A stretch of 64,000 nucleotides of DNA, from NCBI RefSeq assembly GCF_014650335.1, contig NZ_BMUT01000015.1:106202-170201 (forward strand). The letters are read 5' to 3'. This stretch comes from Streptomyces hiroshimensis. GTDB taxonomy: Bacteria; Actinomycetota; Actinomycetes; Streptomycetales; Streptomycetaceae. Below, piece after piece: positions 8,380 to 16,822 of the stretch (positions are counted from its first letter, which is position 1; each line of letters opens with the position of its first letter). The translations under genes were made by a program, and so were the position numbers. The notes under the pieces were generated by a model. The model was given only the letters and a program-made list of their open reading frames with translations, was not told the DNA's origin and ran no database searches.

Positions 8380-9873
8380 TCAGCGGATCCCCAGCTCCCG
8401 CAGCACCCGCCGCTGCCGCTCCTCCGGCCGCACGGGGAAGTAGAGGTAGCAGACGCCGCCCGAACCCCCCTTGACCTGCCCCTGGGCGTTGTAGCGCTTG
8501 GTCCTCAGCCAGATGTTCTCGAACTGGCGGCGCTTGTAGACCCGCCGGACCGCCGCGTTCGACGGGCTCGCCGGGTCGTTGGCGACCACGTCGCCCTGCC
8601 GGGTGAACCCGACCACGCACATCAGGTGCCCGGCCGTTCCGTAGCCCGCCCCGTCGAGCTCGGAGGCGAGGAAGGACTGGGAGGTGATGACGGGGATCCG
8701 CGCGCGGATCAGCTTCTCGACGTCGCCGAGCGAGCGCAGCCGGGTGATCACCGCCTGCATGTCGCGGTACGTCGACGCGTAGGCCGCGTTGAAGGGCCAG
8801 TTGCCGCACCCCTTGTACTGGTGGTCGTAGGTGAAGCGGGCGGCGTGGCAGACCTGGGGGTCGGCGTAGTCGCGGTTCACCCAGGCGAGTTCCCGGGCGG
8901 TGGGCACCCGGCCCCAGTACTCGAGGACCATCTGCGACGAGGTCGGGCTGCACCACGCCTCGCCGCCGTTGTCGTACTCCGGGTACTGCCCCTTGTGGAT
9001 CTCCTGCGAGTAGCGCGGCACGCGCAGCTCGTGGCCCGCGCCGGCCCCCGGCGCGGAGGCGGGCACGGTGAAGCGGTCGGGGATGTCCGAGCCCATCGCG
9101 CCGAGCCTCCACACGGTGGGCGTGAGGTGGTGGCTCCCGGCCCTGCGGCAGAGGGTCAGGCGCAGTTCGTACGAGGCGATGCGCAGGCCGGAGGCGGGGT
9201 TGTCGACGGCGAGGGTGTCGGTGGAGACGTTGCTGCGGCCGTCGCCCTGGCCGTCTACGGAGGTGCGGCGGATGTCGTCGGGGCCGTCGCCGGCCGTCCA
9301 GCGGCCCATGACGTACCACGGGGTCCGGGTGCGGTCGGTGTACGTGCCGCGCGCCTCCGCCTGGATCCAGGTGCCGGCGGGCGCGTGGGCGTTCCAGGAG
9401 GCGATGACCTCGCTCGCGGGGACGGGAGGCGTACGGACCGGTGAGGTCCACGTGGCGTACTCCCACGAGGTCTTGGTGCCGGTGTGCGGGTCGGCGTACT
9501 CCAGCGTGCCGGCGGGCCGGTCGATGACCAGGCCGTCGCGCCGCCCGGTACGGATGCGGGTGCCGCCGGCGGTGCCCTGCCGCCAGTCGCCGGCCGAGGT
9601 CCAGGCGTAGTAGTCGACGGCTGCGCTCCCGGAGACGGAGGAGAACGAGGAAGAGGAGATCGAAGAGACGGAGGAAGAAGAGAGGGACACGGGGCCGGAA
9701 GGTCCGGAGGGGCCGGAAGGTCCGGAGGAGCCGGAGGAGCCGGAGGAGCCGAAAGTGCCGGAGGAGCCGGAGGAGCCCGATCCGGGCGGCAAGGACACGG
9801 CCGCCGCGGCGCCCAGGGCGGCGGCGAGCACGGTACGGCGCGGGGTGGGTCTGCTGGGCGTGCTACTGGACAT
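8380..9873 (-). CDS. Secreted peptidase C39-like protein
   Basis: The 497-aa product starts with a twin-arginine type signal (TPRRTVLAAALGAAAAVSL) and a Ser/Gly/Pro-rich linker made of GSSGSSG and PSGPSGP repeats. A beta-rich domain follows (about residues 90-290), then a papain-like C39 domain (about 300-480). The catalytic Cys lies in GGEAWCSPTSSQMVLEYWG, the His in GHLMCVVGF, and an Asn/Asp pair in VANDPASPSN. It probably acts outside the cell as a protease or amidase. The ATG at 9873 has GGGGGA upstream. An in-frame GTG at 9975 would add 34 residues made from the 12-bp repeat there; I judge that region to be leader. Confidence 0.82.
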   Translation of the reverse strand: MSSSTPSRPTPRRTVLAAALGAAAAVSLPPGSGSSGSSGTFGSSGSSGSSGPSGPSGPSGPVSLSSSSVSSISSSSFSSVSGSAAVDYYAWTSAGDWRQGTAGGTRIRTGRRDGLVIDRPAGTLEYADPHTGTKTSWEYATWTSPVRTPPVPASEVIASWNAHAPAGTWIQAEARGTYTDRTRTPWYVMGRWTAGDGPDDIRRTSVDGQGDGRSNVSTDTLAVDNPASGLRIASYELRLTLCRRAGSHHLTPTVWRLGAMGSDIPDRFTVPASAPGAGAGHELRVPRYSQEIHKGQYPEYDNGGEAWCSPTSSQMVLEYWGRVPTARELAWVNRDYADPQVCHAARFTYDHQYKGCGNWPFNAAYASTYRDMQAVITRLRSLGDVEKLIRARIPVITSQSFLASELDGAGYGTAGHLMCVVGFTRQGDVVANDPASPSNAAVRRVYKRRQFENIWLRTKRYNAQGQVKGGSGGVCYLYFPVRPEERQRRVLRELGIR

Positions 9874-9902
9874 GGCGCTGGTCCCCCAGTCGTCTGCGGA
9901 TC

Positions 9903-9960
9903 GCGGATGGGCTTGCGGATGGGTTTGCGCATGGGCTTGCAGATGGGTTTGCGGATGGGG
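9903..9960. repeat. 12-bp tandem repeat in leader of the C39 gene
   Basis: Nearly five copies of a 12-bp unit (GCGGATGGGCTT and variants with GGGTTT) lie about 30 nt upstream of the C39 peptidase start. The unit is a multiple of three and stays in frame with that gene. Confidence 0.75.
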
Positions 9961-9999
9961 CGCACGCACGGACACCGCGCGCCGGGTGTGCCAGTGATT

Positions 10000-10035
10000 C
10001 CCCGTCCTGCCGGTCCCGATACCGGCAGGACGGGG
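10000..10035. terminator. Strong hairpin between divergent genes
   Basis: A perfect 15-bp stem (CCCCGTCCTGCCGGT and its complement) closes a 6-nt loop. The hairpin is placed between two divergent genes, where no terminator is expected, so it may act as an insulator or as part of a leader. Confidence 0.6.
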
Positions 10036-10087
10036 GAAGGGTGGTCAACCCGACGCCACCCGTCCCCTCCCCAGGGAGTGACCCACC

Positions 10088-10093
10088 TAGGCT
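10088..10093 (+). promoter_or_regulatory. -10 box TAGGCT, leaderless start likely
   Basis: TAGGCT lies 6 nt before the GTG at 10100. There is no ribosome binding site, which fits a leaderless transcript as is common in Streptomyces. No convincing -35 is seen. Confidence 0.45.
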
Positions 10094-10099
10094 GGTCTG

Positions 10100-10723
10100 G
10101 TGAACGCCCCCCTCCGCAACGGCCCGGCCTCCTTCGGCTTCGACGGCCTCGCCCCCTGGCTGCTGACGCTCCCTCCGTCCCTCGGCCCCGTCCGCCTGGT
10201 CGCCGTCGACGGACACGCGGGGTCCGGGAAGACCACCTTCAGCGCACGCCTCGCGGCAGCACTCGGCGGTGCGCCCGTACTGCATCTGGATGACGTCGCG
10301 ACGCACGAGGAGCTGTTCGAGTGGACCGGGCGGCTGCACGAGCAGGTGCTCGCCCCTCTCGGCCGCGGGGAGACGGCGCGCTTCCGCGCGTACGACTGGG
10401 TGGCCCGCCGGTTCGCCGACGCGCGGGAGATCGGGCCGGAGCCGGTCGTGCTCGTGGAGGGGGTCGGGGCGGGGCGCCGCGCGCTGCGGCCTCATCTCTC
10501 GTGTCTGCTGTGGATGGAGTTGCCTCATGAGCATTCCTGGGAAAGGGGTCAACTCCGTGACGGCGCAGAGCTGTCCGATTTCTGGGACGGCTGGATGCGA
10601 GCGGAGCGCGAACATTTCGCCGCCGACCCGACGCGCCCGTACGCAGAACTGCTGATTCTTCAGCGCGGCGGGGGGTACGAGGTGCTGCCGGGGCCGTGCA
10701 GGACGGCCATACCCCCCTCCTGA
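10100..10723 (+). CDS. P-loop kinase-like protein (uridine kinase-like)
   Basis: The 207-aa product has a Walker A motif GHAGSGKTT (about residues 38-46) after VRLVAVD, an acidic LHLDD at about 61-65 and a later VVLVEGVGAGRRALRP stretch. This is the layout of uridine kinase / phosphoribulokinase-like NTPases that phosphorylate nucleosides or small molecules. The substrate is not evident. The GTG start lacks a ribosome binding site and sits right after a TAGGCT box. The next gene on this strand is 480 bp away, so it is probably a single-gene unit. Confidence 0.78.
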   Translation: MNAPLRNGPASFGFDGLAPWLLTLPPSLGPVRLVAVDGHAGSGKTTFSARLAAALGGAPVLHLDDVATHEELFEWTGRLHEQVLAPLGRGETARFRAYDWVARRFADAREIGPEPVVLVEGVGAGRRALRPHLSCLLWMELPHEHSWERGQLRDGAELSDFWDGWMRAEREHFAADPTRPYAELLILQRGGGYEVLPGPCRTAIPPS

Positions 10724-10809
10724 CGACCCTGATCATCACACTCCGTGATCGACCATGGGCGGTCCGGCCGGTCTCGCCGTCCGATCCCCGCCGACTGCGC
10801 CAACTACGC

Positions 10810-10839
10810 TTGACCGACGGGGCGTACAGGACTTACGTT
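10810..10839 (+). promoter_or_regulatory. Promoter TTGACC-18-TACGTT
   Basis: TTGACC (10810-10815) and TACGTT (10834-10839) have an 18-bp spacer. A start near 10846 would give either a short RNA ending at the hairpin at 10911 or the long leader of the EccA-like gene. Confidence 0.5.
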
Positions 10840-10845
10840 CTCATT

Positions 10846-10925
10846 GTGCGGCCGGTGCAGGCCGCCTGCGGACGCGAAGCCCCCGGTTGTTCCCCCGTGA
10901 TCGGGGGCTTCGTACCACCCCGCTC
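10846..10925 (+). ncRNA. Possible small RNA or attenuated leader
   Basis: The stretch from the predicted start to the hairpin can form GCGGCC-GGTGCA-GGCCGC and then one of two exclusive hairpins. GAAGCCCCCG can pair with CGGGGGCTTC, or the nearer CCCCCG can pair with CGGGGG around TGAT. A T-rich run (TTCTCCTTTT) follows. The rest of 10924-11204 has no gene that I can support. Confidence 0.35.
10876..10911 (+). terminator. Terminator or attenuator hairpin
   Basis: The stem is 10 bp (GAAGCCCCCG/CGGGGGCTTC) with a 16-nt loop. It may end the kinase-like transcript, whose stop is about 150 nt upstream, or a short RNA started at 10846. Confidence 0.55.
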
Positions 10926-11204
10926 TTCTCCTTTTGGGCGCTTTGCTCCGCCGCATTCCTCACCCTGGGTGACCATCCCCCGGAGCGGACCGCCGGCCGC
11001 CGGGGATCGCTTTTCCGCCGCGAACGGCGGTGCGGCACCCTTCGGCCCGGACCAACGGCGCAGGTACGATGCGACTCGGTGCACCTATCGGCGGGTGCAC
11101 TGGCACACACTGGTCAACTCCCGTCCACAGCACAGCGGTTCGGCAAGGCGCGCCTGGCACTCGCCGGGCAGCACGCTACGGGGGCACGGTTTGTGGGGGA
11201 CGTG

Positions 11205-13142
11205 ATGGATTTCGGCATGCAGGGCCCACCCGCCCCGGCCGATCTCGCCTGGCTGCGCGCCGTCGACGCCTACACCATGGGCGCGTACGCACAGGCCGAG
11301 GAGGAGTTCCGGGCGGCGGTCCGGGTGGACCCCGGCATGGCCGACGCATGGCTGGGCCTGCACGCGCTGCGCGCGGACACCACCACCGCGCTGCTGCGCA
11401 TGTACCGCCACCGGGACCGCTTCGGCGAGCAGCGCACGCGCCACCGGCGCACCCTCAACTCCTGGTACTGGCTGGGCTGGTGGGTCCAGCCCGTCCTGGA
11501 GACCGGCCGGGACCTGCTGCTCGCGCACGCCTCGCACTGGCTCGACGGCCGTCACGTCCCCGAGCTGGACCGCGCCCTGGCCGGCTGCCCGCCCGTCGAG
11601 ACCGACCCTCAGGCCCGCTTCCTGCACGCCTGCCGCGCCTACCTCGTCAAGGACTGGGAGCAGCTCGTCCGGCACACCGAGCCGCTGCTGGAGGATCCCC
11701 TGCTCGGCATCGAGGCCGGGCTGTTCGGCGGCATGGCCCGGGTGCGGCTGGAGATGTACGGGCAGGCCGAGCCGCTGCTGGCCGCGGCGCTGATGCGCTG
11801 CCGCAGCGAGCAGCCCCAGCGCAAGGAGCTGCGCTACTGGCTCGCGCGCGCCCACGAGGGCACCGGCCGCAGCGCCGCCGCGCTCCCCCTCTACCGCGCC
11901 GTGCACCGCGTCGACCCGTCCTTCATGGACACCTCCGCCCGGCTCACCGCCATCGCCGACGGCGACGGCCTCGACGACGGCCTGGGCCTCGCCCCGGTGC
12001 CGCTCGGCGGGCCCGGCGAGGAGCCGGCAGGCACGCCCCCGCCCGCCGCCTGCGCCGATGCACCCGCGGCCGCCCCGGACGTCCTCGACACCCTCGACGG
12101 CCGGGATGTGCTGACCGGCACCGATCCCGAGCCCGCCGGCACCCTGCAGACGGACACCGACACCGGGCCCGACGACGTCCGCCGCAAGGTCCGCGTCCCC
12201 GCCCAGTCCACCGGCAAGCCCCTGCCCGGCCCCTCCGACCCCGTCCTGCTGGCCAAGGCCCTCGCGGAGCTGGAGCGGATGGTCGGCCTCGAACCCGTCA
12301 AACGGCAGGTGCGGGCGCTCTCCGCCCAGCTGCACATGGCCCGGCTGCGGGCCGGCCAGGGCCTGCCCGTACAGCCCCCCAAGCGCCACTTCGTCTTCTC
12401 CGGCCCCTCGGGCACCGGCAAGACCACCGTCGCCCGGATCCTCGGCCGGGTCTTCTACGCCCTCGGGCTGCTCGGCGGCGACCATCTGGTCGAGGCCCAG
12501 CGCGCCGATCTGGTCGGCGAATTCCTGGGCCAGACGGCCGTGAAGGCCAATGAGCTGATCGACTCCGCGCTCGGCGGGGTGCTCTTCGTCGACGAGGCCT
12601 ACAGCCTCTCCAACTCCGGCTACTCCAAGGGCGACGCCTACGGGGACGAGGCCCTGCAGGTGCTGCTCAAACGCGCGGAGGACAACCGCGACCGGCTCGT
12701 GGTGATCCTCGCCGGCTATCCCGAGGGCATGGACCGGCTGCTGGCCACCAACCCCGGCCTCGGCTCCCGCTTCACCACACGCGTCGACTTCCCCAGTTAC
12801 CGCCCCTCCGAACTCACCAGCATCGGCGAGGTGCTGGCCGCAGAGAACGGCGACAGCTGGGACGAGGAGGCGCTGGAGGAGCTGCGCAGCATCAGCGCCC
12901 ACGTCGTCGCGCAGGGCTGGATCGACGAGCTGGGCAACGGCCGTTTCCTGCGCACCCTGTACGAGAAGAGCTGCGCGTACCGCGATCTGCGGCTGTCCGG
13001 CTACCCCGGCACCCCGACCCGCGACGACCTGGCGACGCTGCGCCTGCCGGATCTGATGCAGGCCTACGGGGAGGTGCTGGCGGGGCCGGGCTGGGGCGCC
13101 CGGCGCGACGGCTCGCGCGATCCGCAGGACCCGTCAACGTAA
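11205..13142 (+). CDS. EccA-like AAA+ ATPase (CbxX/CfqX type) with TPR-like N-terminus
   Basis: The 645-aa product has a helical TPR-like N-terminal half (about residues 1-270), an acidic/Pro-rich linker (about 270-335) and a single AAA+ domain. The domain begins LAELERMVGLEPVKRQVRAL; Walker A is GPSGTGKT (400-407), Walker B is VLFVDEAYSL (about 459-468), and arginine-finger region LGSRFTTRVDF is present. This matches EccA-type ATPases of type VII secretion, but no other ecc, esx or mycP gene is in the window, so it is an orphan and may remodel other partners. The ATG at 11205 has GGGGGA 4 nt upstream. A 480-bp leader with a structured RNA precedes it. Confidence 0.83.
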   Translation: MDFGMQGPPAPADLAWLRAVDAYTMGAYAQAEEEFRAAVRVDPGMADAWLGLHALRADTTTALLRMYRHRDRFGEQRTRHRRTLNSWYWLGWWVQPVLETGRDLLLAHASHWLDGRHVPELDRALAGCPPVETDPQARFLHACRAYLVKDWEQLVRHTEPLLEDPLLGIEAGLFGGMARVRLEMYGQAEPLLAAALMRCRSEQPQRKELRYWLARAHEGTGRSAAALPLYRAVHRVDPSFMDTSARLTAIADGDGLDDGLGLAPVPLGGPGEEPAGTPPPAACADAPAAAPDVLDTLDGRDVLTGTDPEPAGTLQTDTDTGPDDVRRKVRVPAQSTGKPLPGPSDPVLLAKALAELERMVGLEPVKRQVRALSAQLHMARLRAGQGLPVQPPKRHFVFSGPSGTGKTTVARILGRVFYALGLLGGDHLVEAQRADLVGEFLGQTAVKANELIDSALGGVLFVDEAYSLSNSGYSKGDAYGDEALQVLLKRAEDNRDRLVVILAGYPEGMDRLLATNPGLGSRFTTRVDFPSYRPSELTSIGEVLAAENGDSWDEEALEELRSISAHVVAQGWIDELGNGRFLRTLYEKSCAYRDLRLSGYPGTPTRDDLATLRLPDLMQAYGEVLAGPGWGARRDGSRDPQDPST

Positions 13143-13177
13143 CGGCTTCGGCCGCCTCGCATTCCGCCGGAACGGCC

Positions 13178-14599
13178 TTACCCCGCGCCCTTCTCCCCCG
13201 CGGCAGCGGACCCGGCAGCGGACTCCGCCTCGGCGTCGTAGCTGCTCGTCCCCTCGTCCAGCAGGGGTTCCTGCGTCTTGAGGTGGGCCGGGGCCAGGGC
13301 GCGCAGGACGTGGTAGCCGGAGAGGACCACGATCGTGCCCAGGGCGATGCCGCTGAGCTCGAAGTTCTGACTGATCTTCAGGCTGACGCCGCCGATGCCG
13401 ATGATGACGCCCGCGGCGACGGGCACGAGGTTCAGCGGGTTGCGCAGGTCGACCTTGTTGTGGACCCAGATCTGCGCGCCGAGCAGGCCGATCATGCCGT
13501 AGAGGATGACGGTGATGCCGCCCAGCACGCCTCCGGGGATCGCGGCGACGACGGCGCCGAACTTCGGGCAGACGCCGAAGAGAAGGGCGAAGCCGGCCGC
13601 GGCCCAGTAGGCGGCGGTGGAGTAGACGCGGGTGGCCGCCATGACGCCGATGTTCTCGGAGTAGGTGGTGTTGGCGGGGCCGCCGACGGCGGTGGAGAGC
13701 ATCGTCGCCACGCCGTCCGCGGAGATCGCGGTGCCCAGCTGGTCGTCCAGCCGGTCACCGGTCATCTCGCCGACGGCCTTGACGTGACCCGCGTTCTCGG
13801 CGATCAGCGCGATGACGACCGGCAGCGCCACCAGGGCCGCGGACCAGCCGAAACTCGGGGCGTGCAGCGAGGGCAGGCCGATCCAGTCGGCCTTGGAGAC
13901 CCCGGACAGGTCCAGGCGCCAGTGGTCGACGGCCTCGGGGCCGCCGTTCACCGAGTGGATCTTGCCGAAGAGGCGGTCGAAGAGCCACGAGATCGCGTAG
14001 CCGAAGACCAGGCCGAGGAAGATCGCGACGCGCGACCAGAAGCCGCGCAGGCACACCACCGCCAGGCCGGTGAAGAGCATCGTCAGCAGCGCCGTCCACT
14101 GGTCCTGCGGCCAGTACGTCCGGGCCGTGACCGGCGCGAGGTTGAAGCCGATCAGCATGACCACGGCACCGGTGACCACCGGCGGCATCGCCGCGTGGAT
14201 GATCTTCGCGCCGAACTTCTGTACGACCAGGCCGCTCAGCAGGAGGGCCGCGCCGACCACGAAGATCGCGCCGGTGACGGCCGCACTGCCGCCGCCCTGC
14301 GCCCGGATGATCGCGGCGACGCCGACGAAGGAGAGGCTGCAGCCCAGGTAGCTGGGCACCCGGCCGCGCGTCGCGAGGAGGAACAGGATCGTGGCGACGC
14401 CCGACATCATGATCGCCAGGTTGGGGTCCAGGCCCATGAGGACCGGGGCCACGAAGGACGCGCCGAACATGGCGACCACGTGCTGCGCGCCGAGGCCGGC
14501 GGTCCGCGGCCACGAGAGCCGCTCGTCGGGCCGGACGACGGCCCCAGGGGCGGGGGTGCGCCCGTCACCGTGCAGGGTCCAGCGCACGCCGAGGCCCAT
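13178..14599 (-). CDS. Uracil-xanthine permease (NCS2 family)
   Basis: The 473-aa product has about 12-14 membrane segments and the NCS2 hallmarks: QHVVAMFGASFVAPVLMG near the start, ALIAENAGHVKAVGEMTG with the substrate-binding Glu in mid-protein (about residues 266-283), and the adjacent GGPANTTYSENIG loop. It should import uracil with protons; xanthine cannot be excluded. The C-terminus is an Ala/Glu-rich tail. GGGAG lies 7 nt before the ATG. It converges with the EccA-like gene, with only 35 bp between them. Confidence 0.88.
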   Translation of the reverse strand: MGLGVRWTLHGDGRTPAPGAVVRPDERLSWPRTAGLGAQHVVAMFGASFVAPVLMGLDPNLAIMMSGVATILFLLATRGRVPSYLGCSLSFVGVAAIIRAQGGGSAAVTGAIFVVGAALLLSGLVVQKFGAKIIHAAMPPVVTGAVVMLIGFNLAPVTARTYWPQDQWTALLTMLFTGLAVVCLRGFWSRVAIFLGLVFGYAISWLFDRLFGKIHSVNGGPEAVDHWRLDLSGVSKADWIGLPSLHAPSFGWSAALVALPVVIALIAENAGHVKAVGEMTGDRLDDQLGTAISADGVATMLSTAVGGPANTTYSENIGVMAATRVYSTAAYWAAAGFALLFGVCPKFGAVVAAIPGGVLGGITVILYGMIGLLGAQIWVHNKVDLRNPLNLVPVAAGVIIGIGGVSLKISQNFELSGIALGTIVVLSGYHVLRALAPAHLKTQEPLLDEGTSSYDAEAESAAGSAAAGEKGAG

Positions 14600-14670
14600 G
14601 GAAGCTCCCGAAAGGTCGTGTGGGGGGTGATGATCCGGTTCATGCTAAGCCGGACCGGGCGGTGCTCCGG

Positions 14671-14738
14671 TCCACCCGCCGCCGTCCGCCCGCTCCACCC
14701 GGCGGCGTCCAGCGCTCCACCCGGCGGCGTCCGCCGTC
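14671..14738. repeat. 22-23-bp tandem repeat upstream of the permease
   Basis: Three copies of TCCACCCGGCGGCGTCC-type units (the first with CGCC for GGCGG) lie in the divergent gap between the uracil permease and the His-rich gene. No other feature is clear in 14600-14866. Confidence 0.6.
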
Positions 14739-14866
14739 GCCGGGATTTTGCTGCAACCGGCGCAATTGGTCGCCCGTAGGACTGTATGACCGTCTTCTCA
14801 TGCTGTTCTCCGCCATGAGCACGGTATCGGTGCCATTGTCCGATTCCTGCAACTCAGGAGACACAT

Positions 14867-15319
14867 ATGCGTAAGCTCGCCGGCCGCGCCGCGGCCGCTG
14901 CCATCATCGCCGCAGTCGCGATCGTCCCGGCCGCCGGAGTGGCCCAGGCCGCCCCCGCCACGCCGGCGGTCGCCTTCCACGACGACGATCACGACCGCGA
15001 CGGCCGCGACCACGGCCGCGACCACGACCACGGTCGCGACCACGACCACGGCCGCGACCACCACCACGGCGGCTGGGGCGGCCACGACCACGGTGGCTGG
15101 GGCCACCACGACCGCGACTGCGACCACGGCTGGGGCGGCGGCTGGGACGACTGGGGCTGGGGCGGCGGCTGGGGTGGCGGCTGGGGCGGCCACCGCGGCG
15201 GCCACGGCGGCCACGGCGGCTGGGACGACTGCCACAGCAGCTGCGGCTGGGGCGGCCACCACGGCGGCTGGGGCGGCTGGGGCGGCGGCTGGGGCGGCAT
15301 CCTCGGCGGCATCCTCTAA
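14867..15319 (+). CDS. Secreted His/Asp/Gly-rich small protein
   Basis: The 150-aa product has a classical signal peptide (MRKLAGRAAAAAIIAAVAIVPAAGVAQA, cleavage near 28). The mature part is almost only His, Asp, Arg, Gly and Trp. First come (R)DHDHG repeats (about residues 40-65), then GGW/GGH repeats with two or three Cys (DCDHG; DDCHSSCGWG), ending GGILGGIL. Third codon positions are nearly all G or C, and GGAG precedes the ATG, so it is a real gene. The His content suggests binding of Zn, Ni or Cu at the cell surface. I know no named family. It stands alone and ends at a very strong bidirectional terminator. Confidence 0.75.
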   Translation: MRKLAGRAAAAAIIAAVAIVPAAGVAQAAPATPAVAFHDDDHDRDGRDHGRDHDHGRDHDHGRDHHHGGWGGHDHGGWGHHDRDCDHGWGGGWDDWGWGGGWGGGWGGHRGGHGGHGGWDDCHSSCGWGGHHGGWGGWGGGWGGILGGIL

Positions 15320-15402
15320 CCGCACCTGCTCCTCATCACCACGGCGCGGGCCGTGGCGGCGGACCTCATCGGTCCGTCGCCCGGCCCGTCCGGATTTCCC
15401 TC

Positions 15403-15457
15403 CCCGGCCCCGGGGTCCGGAGCCCCGCGATCCGGGGTTCCGGACCCCGGGGCCGGG
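15403..15457. terminator. Bidirectional terminator, 19-bp stem
   Basis: A perfect 19-bp stem (15403-15421 with 15439-15457) encloses a smaller CCCCG/CGGGG hairpin. It sits between the convergent His-rich and MFS genes. Confidence 0.85.
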
Positions 15458-15461
15458 TCGT

Positions 15462-16712
15462 TCACCTGGCTTCCGACCGTTCCCCCGGCGCCTTCTCCTT
15501 CGCCGCCGCCGTGCGCTCTTCAGCCCCGGCCCGCAGCACGCCCGCCCCGGCCACCAGCCCCGCCGCCAGGACCGTGACCAGGCCGAACGACGTCACCAGC
15601 GAACCGGCGTCCGCGATCTGGCCGATGGCGGCCGGAGCCACGAGCCCCGAGGTGTACGTGATCGTCGCGACGCCCGCGATCGACCGGCTCGGCGCGGGCC
15701 CGCTGCGCCCCGCCGCCGCGAAGGCCAGCGGGACCACGACGGCGATGCCCACACCGATCAGCGCGAACCCGGCGACGGCGGACGGCGCACCCGGGGCCGT
15801 CACCACCAGTACCCCGCCCGCCGTGGCCAGGACCCCGCTCACGCGCACGGTCCGTACGGGGCCGAAGCGCCGCACGACCGGGTCGCCGGCGAAACGGGCC
15901 AGGGCCATCGTGCAGGAGAACGCCGTGGTGCAGGCGGCGGCGACGCCGGGGTCGGAGCCGATGACGTCCCGGAGGTAGACGGCCGACCAGTCCAGGCTCG
16001 CGCCCTCGGCGAAGACCGCGCAGAAGCCCACCGCGCCGATGACGAGCGCCGACCGGGGCGGCAGGGCGAACCGGGGCGGCGGGTGCTCGCCGGCGGCGGT
16101 GCGCAGGTCGAGCACCCGGTGACAGGCCACCGAGCCGAGCACGGCCAGCACCGCGGCCGCGATGCCCAGGTGGATGCGGGCGTCGAGGTCCGCGTGCGCG
16201 GCGGCCGCGCCGGCCGCGGACCCCACGAGCGCGCCCGCGCTCCACATGCCGTGCAGGCCCGACATGATCGAGCGGCCCAGCCGCTCCTCGGTCTCCACCC
16301 CGAGCGCGTTCATGGCGACGTCCGCCATGCCGGACGCCGCCCCGTAGACGGCCAGCGCCCCGCAGAGCGCCGGCAGCCCCGGCGAGAGCGCGGGCAGGGC
16401 CACGGAGGCGCACCACAGGGCGATCAGCCCGCGCAGCGCGGCGCGGGAGCCGAAGCGGTGGCTGATGCGGCCCGCGAGCGGCATGGCGCACGAGGACCCG
16501 ACGGCGGGGAGGACGAGCGCGAGGCCCAGCTCGCCGGAGCTGAGGTCCAAGTGGCTCTGGATCCAGGGGATACGGGTGGCGAAGCTGCCGGTGACCGCGC
16601 CGTGGACGGCGAACACCGCGGCCACGGCGAACCGTGCGCGGCGCAGCCGGCCGTCAGCGCGGTCCGTGGTCCCGCCGCCGGTTCCGTCGCCGGTTCCGTC
16701 TCGGGCGTCCAT
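15462..16712 (-). CDS. MFS transporter
   Basis: The 416-aa product has 12 predicted membrane segments and the MFS loop motif AGRISHRFGSR (after helix 2). The N-terminal tail of about 25 residues is Gly/Thr/Asp-rich. It resembles the group of sugar/drug-type MFS proteins related to FucP/YbjJ, with an internal SIMSGLHGMWSAG motif; the substrate is unknown. GGGAGGATGAGG lies before the ATG. It is downstream of the chitinase on the same strand with a 110-bp gap, so read-through from the chitinase promoter is possible. Confidence 0.82.
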   Translation of the reverse strand: MDARDGTGDGTGGGTTDRADGRLRRARFAVAAVFAVHGAVTGSFATRIPWIQSHLDLSSGELGLALVLPAVGSSCAMPLAGRISHRFGSRAALRGLIALWCASVALPALSPGLPALCGALAVYGAASGMADVAMNALGVETEERLGRSIMSGLHGMWSAGALVGSAAGAAAAHADLDARIHLGIAAAVLAVLGSVACHRVLDLRTAAGEHPPPRFALPPRSALVIGAVGFCAVFAEGASLDWSAVYLRDVIGSDPGVAAACTTAFSCTMALARFAGDPVVRRFGPVRTVRVSGVLATAGGVLVVTAPGAPSAVAGFALIGVGIAVVVPLAFAAAGRSGPAPSRSIAGVATITYTSGLVAPAAIGQIADAGSLVTSFGLVTVLAAGLVAGAGVLRAGAEERTAAAKEKAPGERSEAR

Positions 16713-16822
16713 GGCGCCTCATCCTCCCGGACAGGGCCCGCGCGGGTCGACCCCGGCGCGGGTCCCGTCACGGGCCCGGCAGCAGACCCCGTTCGAGCCC
16801 CGTCACGGCCTGCGGCGCGGGC

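Noticed and set aside
11205..13142. Part of a type VII secretion locus
   Set aside because: Only the EccA-like ATPase is present; no esx, eccB/C/D/E or mycP genes lie within the window.
14798..15325. Long minus-strand frame opposite the His-rich gene, rich in Ala/Val
   Set aside because: It is the mirror of the Gly/His repeats; codon bias and the ribosome binding site favour the plus-strand gene.
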